From Labrenzia sp. DG1229 (GTDB taxonomy: Bacteria > Pseudomonadota > Alphaproteobacteria > Rhizobiales > Stappiaceae): DNA of 64,000 nt. The DNA lies in contig NZ_KI928917.1 of the NCBI RefSeq assembly GCF_000521215.1, positions 265,404-329,403 on the forward strand. The letters are read 5' to 3'. Of the stretch, positions 42,294-51,830 are shown piece by piece. A program made the translations under genes and the position numbers. The notes under the pieces are model-generated. The model made no database searches. It worked only from the letters and a program-made list of their open reading frames with translations, and was not told where the DNA came from. The first letter of the stretch is position 1, and each line of letters opens with the position of its first letter.

Positions 42294-42973
42294 GCAAGAA
42301 GCTGCCCAAAACATCCCACAGGACGCTCGATGATTTGCGCAAAGCTGCAAATTCCGCGCTCCATGCCGAGGAAACTGTGCATCAGCGGATCACCCCTGAA
42401 AGTTTCCTTGAGCCAGCGGAGGTGGCGCCTGCTCAAGATCCGGAGCCGTTCAACGAAAAACCGGCAAAGACCGAACCGGACCAGACGGTTGTTCGTTCCC
42501 AAGACAAGGACGCGAGCGCCGTTGCTGTTCATGCTCGACAGGAGAGAGGCGGCAACCGCCCTGACAGAGAAAGTTTCCGGAGGTCGTCGGCCAACCTGAT
42601 TGTTGAGCGGCACGCCAATTTCGCGGCCATTGCAAGTCTTGTGCCCATGCCATGGGTAGACCTTGCAGCAATTGCTGTGGTGGTCGATCGGATGCTGCGT
42701 AAACTGGCCCGCCTCTATGGCGCTCCCCTTGAGCGTTACAGGAGCAAACGGTTAGCCACAGCAATGTTAACCGGAATGGCTGCGCCAGGAATTGCCAGTC
42801 TCACGACAGTCGGATTGCTGCGTATGGCACCAGGACCCAATATTCTGGGAATGGCAATCACCTCAGTGTCAGCAACGATTTTGATCCGGATCGTGGGGGA
42901 AGTCTACATCTCGCACCTGTCGGCCCCGGACGCACAGGTTGGTGCTGTAGATCCCGAACCGGTTCCTTGTTGA
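42290..42973 (+). CDS. DUF697-like membrane protein, partner of ParA
   Basis: 227 aa. N-terminal ~110 residues are charged and disordered. The C-terminal half has hydrophobic helices and PMPWVDLAAIAVVVDRMLRKLARLY, which aligns with the motif of the 43188 protein (PVAFFDIAAVVAIQLRMIQKLSRLY). DUF697 proteins are often linked to GTPases such as YcjX; here the partner is a ParA ATPase. Overlaps ParA by ATGA. Confidence 0.75.
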   Translation: MSKKLPKTSHRTLDDLRKAANSALHAEETVHQRITPESFLEPAEVAPAQDPEPFNEKPAKTEPDQTVVRSQDKDASAVAVHARQERGGNRPDRESFRRSSANLIVERHANFAAIASLVPMPWVDLAAIAVVVDRMLRKLARLYGAPLERYRSKRLATAMLTGMAAPGIASLTTVGLLRMAPGPNILGMAITSVSATILIRIVGEVYISHLSAPDAQVGAVDPEPVPC

Positions 42974-43187
42974 AACCGATCAACTAGGGAATTCACCCTG
43001 GGTTTTTCCGATGTTTACTTGCGCAACCCACATATTAAGGGCGATTTTCTGCGGTAACCCTTTCCATTTATCATCATAAAGAGTACCGTTTCGTTCGAGC
43101 GATATGCCGTTCAGAAATACAGGCCACCTTCATTCCAGCCAGACGAGGGGGAGACTCTTCGGCCAAAGCTGATTTCAGGAGATTTCT
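42974..43187. other. Gap before second DUF697 gene
   Basis: 214 nt. Contains AGGG-AATTCAC-CCT and a GTTTTT run near 43000 that may end the ParA operon, and AT-rich sequence near 43060-43080 suited to a promoter. Nothing else is seen. Confidence 0.4.
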
Positions 43188-43775
43188 ATGGCGAGCAAGA
43201 GTACCGCAAGCGAATCGGAAGAACCCGAAGTCGCGGAGTCGGACGTTGAAGATCTTCACGAGGATCAGGAGTTTGATGTCACCCGAGATTTAACGGCTGA
43301 CAATCTTATTAAGGACTACGTGATCGCATCTGTCGCGGCGAGTATAGTTCCGGTCGCCTTCTTTGATATCGCTGCTGTTGTCGCCATCCAGCTTCGCATG
43401 ATCCAGAAGCTCTCCCGCCTATATGAAAAGCCGTTTTCAGAAAAGCTGGGCCGCAAGGTGGTTTACGCTTTGGCCGGTGGTGTACTTGGGTATGGCGCCG
43501 GATACGTTGTCGCGGCAAGCGCGACCAAGATTATCCCCGGCATTGGCTGGATGGTTGGCATGGTCTCCCTGCCTGTCGTTGCCGGCGGCGCGACATATGC
43601 AGTTGGCCGGTCCATCGTCAAGCACTACGAAGAGGGCGGCACCCTCATGGACTTCGACGCCAGCAAGATGCGGGATTTCTACAAAGAGCAGTTCGAAAGG
43701 GGCAAGGATCTTGCCCGCAGGGCGAAAGACAAGGTCAAGCCGGAATCTGAAGCTTCTGAAGAAGCAGCGTCCTGA
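43188..43775 (+). CDS. DUF697 membrane protein
   Basis: 195 aa. Acidic N-terminus (~1-45), DUF697 core with helices (DYVIASVAASIVPVAFFDIAAVVAIQLRMIQKLSRLY; GRKVVYALAGGVLGYGAGYVVAASATKIIPGIGWMVGMVSLPVVAGGATYAVGRSIVKHYEEGG), and a basic C-terminal helix. Same family as the 42290 protein; the pair may be a duplication. Followed by a strong terminator. Confidence 0.82.
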   Translation: MASKSTASESEEPEVAESDVEDLHEDQEFDVTRDLTADNLIKDYVIASVAASIVPVAFFDIAAVVAIQLRMIQKLSRLYEKPFSEKLGRKVVYALAGGVLGYGAGYVVAASATKIIPGIGWMVGMVSLPVVAGGATYAVGRSIVKHYEEGGTLMDFDASKMRDFYKEQFERGKDLARRAKDKVKPESEASEEAAS

Positions 43776-43804
43776 GAACGAACTGACACTTACAAGTTTG
43801 AGAC

Positions 43805-43840
43805 AAGCCGCCTTGATAATTCAGGGCGGCTTATTTGTTT
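43805..43840 (+). terminator. Rho-independent terminator after DUF697
   Basis: AAGCCGCC (43805-43812) pairs with GGCGGCTT (43825-43832), extended by TTGA/TCAG around loop TAAT. ATTTGTTT follows. A strong, possibly two-way, terminator between convergent operons. Confidence 0.85.
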
Positions 43841-43869
43841 GGCGTGTTCAACCGGTCAAAGCGTGAAGA

Positions 43870-44085
43870 TCAGATGATACGGCGGCCCTTTCGCTTCCGG
43901 ACAGCCAAAGGACTCTTTGCACGCTCTGCGGCAAGCAGCACGAGAATGCCGACGATCGGACTGAAGACGAATGCGATCAGGAAGTTTCCCACAAAACCAA
44001 AACGCGTATCACGACCCAATATTCCGATTATCCAAGCAGCAACCACCCAAATCAGAAAAATCCATGGATTGATGAATATGGTCAT
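43870..44085 (-). CDS. Small two-helix membrane protein
   Basis: 71 aa. Two hydrophobic stretches (IFINPWIFLIWVVAAWIIGILG and FVGNFLIAFVFSPIVGILVLLAA) and a basic tail (RKRKGRRII). Overlaps the stop of the binding-protein gene upstream on the minus strand by ATGA, so it belongs to that operon. No family is recognised. Confidence 0.65.
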   Translation of the reverse strand: MTIFINPWIFLIWVVAAWIIGILGRDTRFGFVGNFLIAFVFSPIVGILVLLAAERAKSPLAVRKRKGRRII

Positions 44086-45488
44086 TGGCGTTTCGTCTCC
44101 TTGGCGGATGAACCCGGTTTTCCGTCGTCCTCGCCGGATTGATTGTCTGTTGCGTCACCGGTTCCGATATCTGAATTCCGAATGTTGAGCGGCACCTGGA
44201 ACTTTGCCACCGTGTGGAACTCTTCGCCATTGTGCCGAACGACAAATACCTGAGTATCGGTGATGGCGCCCTTGCGATCAAATACCAATGGTCCGGTCAC
44301 GCCCACAAACTGCTGCTTGTAGCGTGCGACCTTCAGTGTATCCGAGATCGTCTGTGCATCCAACGTATCAGCGCGCTTAACCGCGTTCCGCATGAGAATG
44401 ACGGCGTCATAACCCAGCGCAGCGTTCAAATCCGGCAGATGCCCATAGCGCGCCCGATAATCCTCGATGAATGTCTGCCCCGTCTTCGAAAGACTGTCCC
44501 GGTCGTAAAGGGACACGCCAATTGTGTCCTTCATGTCTTCCTTGCCGACTTTACGCTCAATTGTTGCGGAAAAGATGTACTCCATCCCCAGAATCGGCAA
44601 ATCCAGCCCAAGGAAGCGCGCCCGCTTGATAAAGTTTGCAGTTTCGTCGACAGATGATGAAACGATGAAAATTGCATCGAAATCAGAGCGTTTGAAAAGT
44701 TCATTGTCGAGAACGAACATCAGAAGTTCGTCGGTCGACCGCTGTGTTCCCGACAAAAACCCCCGGTAGACAATATTTGCTCCAGCGTTTGTCATTGCCT
44801 CGGTGAAGAAGTTTGCACATTCTTTGCCATAATCGCTCTTGTCAGAGAAAACGAGGATTCGCTCCAGACCATTGGACAGAGCGTAACTGGCAATCACATC
44901 GGCGTTGGTTGCATTGTTCGGCTGAAGTGCAAAGACCGTTTCAAAGCCATGATTGGTTAGCGATGTCGCGGTTGCGTGAGTCGCCAGATAAAGTATTTCA
45001 TTGCGTGAGTAGATCGAGCTTGCAGTTATAGCTGTATCTGACCATTCGTGGCCGATGACGCCAATCAGGTCTTTTTTCTGAGCAATCCGATCGGACAGGC
45101 TCATTGTTTTCTGAACGACTGTTTCCAACGCGGTCTTGGTTGTAACGCCTTTTTCCATGGCAAGCTGCAGCATCAACTCTTCACCCAGAACCTGCTCCTG
45201 GCTCGCATTGATCTCATCGACCCCCATCCGTGCGCCATTGATGAAGCTCTGTTCCTCCCGGTCTTCGGCAGAAACGGCGACAACGCGGTACCCTTTGAAG
45301 TCGTCCTGCCAAAGACCTGCAATTCCGGGGAACCACTCCTTTAGAATGCGGGACTGCGGGGTCATCAGGCCGATGCCTGCAGCGAGTACGGCCATAAACG
45401 CAACAACGCCGGTGAATATCAGAAAGCGTTTGAACCAAGGTCGCCCCACCGGTTCGTTTGTATCCGTTTCGTCGCCGCGCTCCACCAT
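44082..45488 (-). CDS. Membrane-anchored Leu/Ile/Val-type periplasmic binding protein
   Basis: 468 aa. One N-terminal membrane helix (LIFTGVVAFMAVLAAGIGL, ~22-41) then a type I periplasmic-binding fold (VVAVSAEDREEQSFINGARMGVDEIN..LIGVIGHEWSDTAITASSIYSRNEILYLATHAT). No ABC permease or ATPase gene is nearby, unusual for this family. It is co-transcribed with an SPFH protein. Instead of feeding a transporter it may sense a ligand; that is inference. Confidence 0.82.
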   Translation of the reverse strand: MVERGDETDTNEPVGRPWFKRFLIFTGVVAFMAVLAAGIGLMTPQSRILKEWFPGIAGLWQDDFKGYRVVAVSAEDREEQSFINGARMGVDEINASQEQVLGEELMLQLAMEKGVTTKTALETVVQKTMSLSDRIAQKKDLIGVIGHEWSDTAITASSIYSRNEILYLATHATATSLTNHGFETVFALQPNNATNADVIASYALSNGLERILVFSDKSDYGKECANFFTEAMTNAGANIVYRGFLSGTQRSTDELLMFVLDNELFKRSDFDAIFIVSSSVDETANFIKRARFLGLDLPILGMEYIFSATIERKVGKEDMKDTIGVSLYDRDSLSKTGQTFIEDYRARYGHLPDLNAALGYDAVILMRNAVKRADTLDAQTISDTLKVARYKQQFVGVTGPLVFDRKGAITDTQVFVVRHNGEEFHTVAKFQVPLNIRNSDIGTGDATDNQSGEDDGKPGSSAKETKRQ

Positions 45489-45493
45489 CGGAT

Positions 45494-46360
45494 CTATCGG
45501 TCACTGCCCAGAATCAGCGGTAAACCATCCTTGCCGGAACCGATGACAACTGTCTTGGAATTCGGAGAAGAGGCCAGATCCTTGGTCGCCTGAACCCCTT
45601 GCCAACGCAGCAGATCCTCTGTCAGACTTTGTTTGACAATGTTCTGGTACTTCTTGATGCCTTCCGCCTCGATAACCTTGCGTTCCGCTTCCTTCTGCTC
45701 GATCTGAAGGCGATAGGTGTAGGCCTTTTCCTGTTCAGACAGGGTCAGTTTGTTTTCGATGGCCAACCGGACAGCCGCCGGCAGCTCGACATTACGAACG
45801 AGAACATCATCGACGATAACATAACGGTCTTCGACACTCGTCAGACTTCGGATTACGACTGTTTCAAGAAATCCGCGCTTGGATGTGTAGACCTGTTCAG
45901 GCGTGTACTGGCCGACTGATCGGCGCAGGACGGCTTCGGTTTCCGGGAATACGATTTTTTCCAGATAATCCGGGCCAACAGTTACGTGCAACAAAGGCAA
46001 AAGACGCACATCAGGCTGATAGCGCACTGCGATTTGCAGATCGACCGGAAGACCGTCTCTGGTCAACATCGTGTAATTGCGCTCTTTGGTCTGTAGCCGG
46101 ACATTGTAGATGTTCATTTTGTTCCACGGCCAGATGATATGGAGCCCTTCACCGTAGATCCGCGACAATTCCGTGCCGGAAAGCCAGCGATAAAGAACGC
46201 CAGCCTCACCGGACTGCACCGTGATGACAATCCGGTTCCACAAAACCCCGAGACCGATGCCGCAAGCCAGCAGCATTATCAGAAGGTAAAGCTGAAGACG
46301 CCGCCGACGGTCACTTCTTAGCTCTTCTTCGTAGTCATCATATTCATCTTCGTAAGCCAT
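45494..46360 (-). CDS. SPFH/prohibitin (HflC-like) membrane protein
   Basis: 288 aa. Acidic N-terminus, a single helix (LYLLIMLLACGIGLGVLWN, ~24-42), then an SPFH domain: VQSGEAGVLYRWLSGTELSRIYGEGLHIIWPWNKMNIYNVRLQ, DGLPVDLQIAVRYQPD, VEDRYVIVDDVLVRNVELPAAVRLAIENKLTLSEQEKAY with the usual heptad region. SPFH proteins form membrane ring scaffolds. It is first in the operon with a binding protein. Confidence 0.88.
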   Translation of the reverse strand: MAYEDEYDDYEEELRSDRRRRLQLYLLIMLLACGIGLGVLWNRIVITVQSGEAGVLYRWLSGTELSRIYGEGLHIIWPWNKMNIYNVRLQTKERNYTMLTRDGLPVDLQIAVRYQPDVRLLPLLHVTVGPDYLEKIVFPETEAVLRRSVGQYTPEQVYTSKRGFLETVVIRSLTSVEDRYVIVDDVLVRNVELPAAVRLAIENKLTLSEQEKAYTYRLQIEQKEAERKVIEAEGIKKYQNIVKQSLTEDLLRWQGVQATKDLASSPNSKTVVIGSGKDGLPLILGSDR

Positions 46361-46538
46361 ACGGCTTGCTCACCCCACGCGAGACTGCGAGAAACTGGAC
46401 TATACGAACAAGCTGCCCGGCTTTCCAGTGAAGAAGCATCTTGTCCAGAAGCGATTGTAAAGCCTTACGTCCGTTTCGATTTCCTCTCCGCTGTCGAGCC
46501 TGTACGCAGATAAAACGAGGCAAACCGAACAGGGTGGT
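46361..46538. other. Gap between SPFH operon and PKS end
   Basis: 178 nt. Both genes are read on the minus strand. The region upstream of the SPFH gene contains TATAGT on the minus strand near 46400 but no clear -35. There is no clear terminator for the PKS gene. Confidence 0.4.
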
Positions 46539-49500
46539 TCACCAGGGCTTCTGCTGCGTGCCAATCAGGCTTGAGAGCCATTCCTTCAGCTCAGGTCTGT
46601 GGATGACCGAGAAGTGATCGGCATCGACACGATGCAACCGAACCTCTGCGCTTGTCAGTGCAGACCAGCCGTCCAGATAATCGCCATCGGCTCCCTCTAC
46701 CGCCCGAACCAGATGGATCGATACATCCGTTCGCTTGGGGACGTATTCGAGAGCGGCTTTGTAGTTCGCCGAATAGACGGCAAACAGCCGGTGCAGATCC
46801 TCCGCCGTGCCTCCCGGGAACATCAATTCAAACTGAGGGAACCCGAGAGCCTGTTCGACAACATCCTGATCCGGCTCAATCTCCACATCCGCTGCGAACA
46901 AGTCTCTCAGAAACGCTCTTTCACACGCATTTTTAAAACCGGCTTCCTCAAGCCCATCAGTCTGTTCGAAAGCCCGCAAATCATCGGGCGCATAACTGTC
47001 GACCAGCCCCAGAAAGCTGACTTCCTGCCCGTTTTCGGAAAGCTGCCGCGCCATTTCGAAAGCGACGACACCGCCAAACGACCAGCCGCACAGGCGGTAT
47101 GGCCCATCAGGTTGCGCCTTGCGAATTTCCTCGCAACAAGCAGATGCCAGTGCCTCCACGCTTTGCGGCTTGCAATCCTCGCCGGGCCTCAAACCATTGG
47201 CACGCAGTCCATACACAGGTGTATCCATGGTCCAGGCATCCACAAGTGGCTGATAAAAGCTCAAAGTTCCGGCCGCTGCATGCAAAAGGAAAAGCGGTTT
47301 CTCTTGCTTTGCATTGTCGCCCGGGGCGGCATTTTTCAGTTTTACAAGCAAAGTCCCCTGTCCTGAGGGCACCACAATCGGACCCGGGTTTTCAATTGCT
47401 CCTTCCTCATTCTTGTCCTGAAGCAGCCGGGCCTGGCCTGATATCGTATTGGCCCTTGCCAGATCGGCAACCGACAGCTCCGTTCCGAAAACCTCTTGAA
47501 TACGGCTCAAGAGCCGAATGGTCAGCAGACTGTTGCCGCCGGCCTCTCCGAAATCGTCATCAGCACCAAGCCGGCTCGTGGCAAGGTCTTTGCCGAGCAC
47601 CTCACTCCAGATTTCGACCAGCCGGCTTTCAAGCCAACCGTGCGCGCGGTCCTCCAGCTCGCCATTTTTCCGGCGGCCTGTCTTCTTCAATTCTGCCAAT
47701 GATGTGCGATCGATCTTGCCGCTCACCGTCTTGGGCAATCTCTCAACAATGATCCACTCGACCGGCACCATGTAAGCCGGGAGCATTACAGTGACATTCT
47801 TTTTCAACTCAGCTGATTGAACTCGATCATCAGCAGCGACATAAGCTGTCAGAACCCTGTCGCCTGCCGAATTGTTTTCCAGGACAACAGCCACTTCGGC
47901 AATTCCGGTTGCCGAAATTGCAGCTTCCACTTCTCCAAGTTCGATCCGGTGTCCCCGCACTTTCACCTGATCATCAACACGGCCGTGGAACTCGACAAGT
48001 CCTCCGCTGTTCGGACGGAAAGATGCGAGGTCCCCGGTGCAGTACAACCTGATCGTTCTCTTGTTGAGGCTATACAAGCCGAACTTTTCGGCGGTCAGGT
48101 CCGGTTGGTTGTGATATCCGTCCGCCAGCCGGTCTCCGCCAATATGCAATTCTCCGATGATGCCGTCGGGCACCGGATTGCCGTCTTGATCAAGGATATA
48201 GATTTCTGTCCCGGGCAGAGGCCGCCCGATCGGAACGCTTCCCTCAACACCATTGGCCTTCACGTTGTAAACAAGCGCAGTGATTGTGGCTTCGGTTGGC
48301 CCATAGGCGTTGATCAGACGCCGGTCGGACAGATTGCATGTATTCCAACGGTTCAGCAGATCAGGTGTAAAGGCTTCGCCGCCAACGACAAGCAGCCTCA
48401 ACGGCAGTGCCTTCAGGTCCTCATCGTTCACTGTCCAGGATCTCAGAAGTTCACTGAGATAAACAGGAGGCAGGTCCGCTACCGTTACGCGTGCCCTTTT
48501 CAGAAAATTCAAAAATGCTCCAGGTGACTGAAGGTCTTTGGGGTGCAGTTCCAGCCGCCCCCCCACGGTCAGGATCGGAAGTATTTGCTCCAGCGCGGTG
48601 TCGACCGAGGTGGAAGCGAACTGCAGAACCACATCTCTTGGAGACAAGCCGTATTCTTCGCCAATGATCTGGCAATGCGCGGACAATGCCTTGTGTGAAA
48701 CAATTACGCCCTTCGGCTGGCCGGTGGAGCCTGAGGTGTAGATGATATAGGCGGGATCGTCCGGTTTGACGTGACGAACAGACAACCGGGTGAAACGGCT
48801 CTTTAGGCTGCGCCGTTGTCTCTCAAGGTCCAGAACGTGCATGGGCGGGTTTGGCAGATCTCTCAGCTTCTTGACCCAGTCACCTTTAGAAACCACCGCC
48901 AAGGCATCCGCGTCCTTCAAAATGAAGGCAACACGTTCCACTGGCAGGTCCGGGTCGATCGGCACCCAAACAGCACCGACGCTCATGGCGGCGATCAACG
49001 TTGCGATACCGTCGCTCTCGCGTCCCAGTATGACGACGACGCGGTCGCCGCGTTTGAGCGAGAAACTTTCAAGCGATCTTGCAATCTCGTGGCTTCTGGC
49101 AATCAGCTTCTTGTAGGACAGGTTGGCGCCATTCCCTGAAATCGCGGCGGCGCCTGGTGTCCTTTTAGCCTGGTTCAGGATCAATTGATGAATGGGTGTT
49201 TCGGCAACCGCAGCCCTGCCCGACCGGTTCCAGTGGTGCAGCGCCCTGTCTTGTTCGGCAGCGGTCAGAACCGACATTTTCGAGAGGGAAAGCCCGCTGC
49301 CCCGCGCCATTAATTCCAACATCTCCTGATAGTGCTGCAGTATCAGCGCCACTGTATCGGACCGGAAACGGTTGCTATCAAAGTTGGCAACCAGACGGAC
49401 ATTGCCGCCAGTCTTTTGAACTTCTATTCCGAACACCGAACCGCCCGTCTGCCGTATCTCAGGCATCAGCTCAACTTCGCCGCGGGCAAATACGGAGTGT

Positions 49501-51830
49501 TCGCGCAAACGATCACCGAACCCCTGATAGGCGAAGGTCACTTCATAAGGTGCTTCACCGGTTTCGGTACCGCCAGTCTCACGGGCGACCTCAGCAAATG
49601 GATACTCGCTTTTAGCAAGTCCGGCTGCGAGTTCCCTGTCGACAAATTCCGCGAATTCAGAGTCCGTTTGACCAGGATCGATAGCCAACCGCAGGGCGAC
49701 GATGTTGGCACAGTAACCGACTGTTTCCGCAAATCGCCGCATTGGGCGGCGAAGTGCCGGGATACCGATCACAAGGTCCTGCTGGCCGGTGTATTTGTAA
49801 AGAATTGACGCGAATGCGGACAGATAGACAGAACTCGCACTAACACGCTGCTCTCTGGCGCGTTGGTCCAGTCTGCCGGCGAGATCGTCAGACAATCTCA
49901 CCACCAGGCTCTCACTGGCACTGGTTTCTTGATGTCTGACTTTGTCGGCAATGGGCCATTGCAACCGTGGCAGCGGCCCCTTGAGCACGTCCAGCCAATA
50001 GGATTTTTGTTCCTGGCCTCTTTGCGAGCGTATGAAACCGGCCTCCCACTCGGCAAAGTCGGCATAATCGGCTGACAAATCGTCTTTTGCCTCAGGCGAT
50101 GATTCACCGTAAGCGAAATGGGCATAGGCACTCCAAAAGTCCCGCGCCAAAATCTCGGATGTGAGCCCATCGGTTATGATGTGGTGCGCCGTGATCAGAA
50201 CAATACTTTCCTGACGGTCGAGCTTTCCGCCTGCTGCATGCTCAACGCGGAAAACACTTTTGCCGAGGTCAAACGGAATGGCAACTCGTTGTTTCAGGTA
50301 AGCCTCTGTTTCGATCTCTTTCGAAAGCGCGATCGGCTGAACCTCAATGCTGCCTGACTTTGGCGTCAGGACTGCTGTCTCGCCGTCAAGAACAACCCGG
50401 GTTGCCAGGATTGGATAGCGCCCGACCAGCCAATCAACCGAATGCTGCAAGGCCTGCCTGTCCACCGAGGTGCATTTGAAAGCCATCGGAACGTTGTAAT
50501 CAGCGCTTCCGGGATAAAGTGACTGGTAGACCCAGAGCCCCTTTTGCGCCTCGCCCAGAGGCACATAACAGGGTCCTGCCCCGGCGGGCTGGTGATCGTT
50601 TGAGTGTGTGTGTGCTTCACCAGGCGGACAAGTCTCGACAATTGCTGCCAGCTGAGACGGTGTCTGCTCCCAGTCAAAATCATCATGTTGAAGAACCACA
50701 CCAAATTCGTTCTCCAGCTCGTAACCAAGCCGCATGCGGGCCATTGAATCCACACCAAGACTTGCAAAACTCGCATCACTTCCAATATCGGCGGCAGCCA
50801 TCCCCAACTCGCGTGCCAAAGTGCTGCAGATGACGTGCAAAGCTCGCGGCCGTTCGCCTGCAGCTGTTTTTTGCGCTGTCCTGGGAGGAGAGGATGCGTT
50901 GATTGTCCCCAGTTCGGGTTCCCGCGCCTCGGGTTTCAGCCAGTGACGTTCACGCGCAAACGGATAGCCTGGCAGGACCAGCATGGGTCCGGCTCTCGAA
51001 ACGGCGACAGCGTCATCGGAGGCAGGTTCTCCATGTAGCTGTGCTGGCAACGGGCTTTCGAGTTTTTCGATAAGCTCCTCAATGTCTGAGGCTGAACAAG
51101 TGATGCCAGCGTCAAGCGTTTCCCGGCCAAAGGACAGTGTTCGTGAAAGAGCCTCTAGCGAGAGATTACTTGCAGAGCGAAGGTAGCCGGCGAGTTCCTT
51201 CCGTACGTCCTCCAGTTGACGTCTGGTGCGGGCAAACACCGGGAAAGGACGACGGATGCGAGGTTCTGGAACCGGATGCTGCTGAACAGCGGCCGGAGCC
51301 TCTTCCAGTATCATATGAACGTTCGAACCGCCGGCACCAAAGGAGCTGATTGCAGCTCTGAGAGGCGTTTCCCGGGTGGTTTCCCAGACTTGTCCCTTCA
51401 ACTGCGGCTTGAACGGCAATCCGTCAAAAACGCCCTCAACTCCTCCTTTGACGAATGACGGAAACAGTTCGCGGTGCTGAAACTGCAGCAGCACCTTTGT
51501 CAACTGAGCCAAACCCGAAGCGGCTTCTGCATGGCCCATGTTGGTCTTCACAGACCCGAGGGCAACGGCATGTTCATGCCCCAGACGTCCAGCGAAAACT
51601 TCGGAAAGAGCCCTCAGCTCAATCCTGTCGCCCATGTTGGACCCGGTTGCCGCAACTTCAATGTAGTCAATCGTATCCGGATCAATCCCGGCGTTCTCGT
51701 AGGCCCCCTGAAGCAGTCTAATTTGTGCGTCGGCGTTTGGGACGGCGTATCCGGCGGAATGGCCGGAGTGATTTGCAAAACCTCCCTTGATCACACCCAG
51801 CACCTGGTCCTGGTCCGCCAAGGCACGATC
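46539..51830 (-). CDS. trans-AT PKS/NRPS, third frame piece: KS0(end)-ACP-C-A-PCP-TE
   Basis: Third part of the split PKS; its true start is in the upstream frame. It begins at the last third of KS4 (first residues DRALADQDQVLGVIKGGF). KS4 has ATGS in place of HGTGT, so its His is lost. Then come ACP (LGVDSMARM, near 50750), a condensation domain (HHIITDG, ~50170), an adenylation domain (YTSGSTGQPKG, ~48735; AYGPTEATIT), PCP (GGNSLL, ~47535) and a thioesterase (GWSFGG; Ser codon 47079-47081; DADH). The A pocket reads D, T, E, D, V, G, A, I, T at the standard positions, suggesting a basic residue such as Arg, Lys or Orn. The TE releases the chain. Confidence 0.85.
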   Translation of the reverse strand, partial: DRALADQDQVLGVIKGGFANHSGHSAGYAVPNADAQIRLLQGAYENAGIDPDTIDYIEVAATGSNMGDRIELRALSEVFAGRLGHEHAVALGSVKTNMGHAEAASGLAQLTKVLLQFQHRELFPSFVKGGVEGVFDGLPFKPQLKGQVWETTRETPLRAAISSFGAGGSNVHMILEEAPAAVQQHPVPEPRIRRPFPVFARTRRQLEDVRKELAGYLRSASNLSLEALSRTLSFGRETLDAGITCSASDIEELIEKLESPLPAQLHGEPASDDAVAVSRAGPMLVLPGYPFARERHWLKPEAREPELGTINASSPPRTAQKTAAGERPRALHVICSTLARELGMAAADIGSDASFASLGVDSMARMRLGYELENEFGVVLQHDDFDWEQTPSQLAAIVETCPPGEAHTHSNDHQPAGAGPCYVPLGEAQKGLWVYQSLYPGSADYNVPMAFKCTSVDRQALQHSVDWLVGRYPILATRVVLDGETAVLTPKSGSIEVQPIALSKEIETEAYLKQRVAIPFDLGKSVFRVEHAAGGKLDRQESIVLITAHHIITDGLTSEILARDFWSAYAHFAYGESSPEAKDDLSADYADFAEWEAGFIRSQRGQEQKSYWLDVLKGPLPRLQWPIADKVRHQETSASESLVVRLSDDLAGRLDQRAREQRVSASSVYLSAFASILYKYTGQQDLVIGIPALRRPMRRFAETVGYCANIVALRLAIDPGQTDSEFAEFVDRELAAGLAKSEYPFAEVARETGGTETGEAPYEVTFAYQGFGDRLREHSVFARGEVELMPEIRQTGGSVFGIEVQKTGGNVRLVANFDSNRFRSDTVALILQHYQEMLELMARGSGLSLSKMSVLTAAEQDRALHHWNRSGRAAVAETPIHQLILNQAKRTPGAAAISGNGANLSYKKLIARSHEIARSLESFSLKRGDRVVVILGRESDGIATLIAAMSVGAVWVPIDPDLPVERVAFILKDADALAVVSKGDWVKKLRDLPNPPMHVLDLERQRRSLKSRFTRLSVRHVKPDDPAYIIYTSGSTGQPKGVIVSHKALSAHCQIIGEEYGLSPRDVVLQFASTSVDTALEQILPILTVGGRLELHPKDLQSPGAFLNFLKRARVTVADLPPVYLSELLRSWTVNDEDLKALPLRLLVVGGEAFTPDLLNRWNTCNLSDRRLINAYGPTEATITALVYNVKANGVEGSVPIGRPLPGTEIYILDQDGNPVPDGIIGELHIGGDRLADGYHNQPDLTAEKFGLYSLNKRTIRLYCTGDLASFRPNSGGLVEFHGRVDDQVKVRGHRIELGEVEAAISATGIAEVAVVLENNSAGDRVLTAYVAADDRVQSAELKKNVTVMLPAYMVPVEWIIVERLPKTVSGKIDRTSLAELKKTGRRKNGELEDRAHGWLESRLVEIWSEVLGKDLATSRLGADDDFGEAGGNSLLTIRLLSRIQEVFGTELSVADLARANTISGQARLLQDKNEEGAIENPGPIVVPSGQGTLLVKLKNAAPGDNAKQEKPLFLLHAAAGTLSFYQPLVDAWTMDTPVYGLRANGLRPGEDCKPQSVEALASACCEEIRKAQPDGPYRLCGWSFGGVVAFEMARQLSENGQEVSFLGLVDSYAPDDLRAFEQTDGLEEAGFKNACERAFLRDLFAADVEIEPDQDVVEQALGFPQFELMFPGGTAEDLHRLFAVYSANYKAALEYVPKRTDVSIHLVRAVEGADGDYLDGWSALTSAEVRLHRVDADHFSVIHRPELKEWLSSLIGTQQKPW

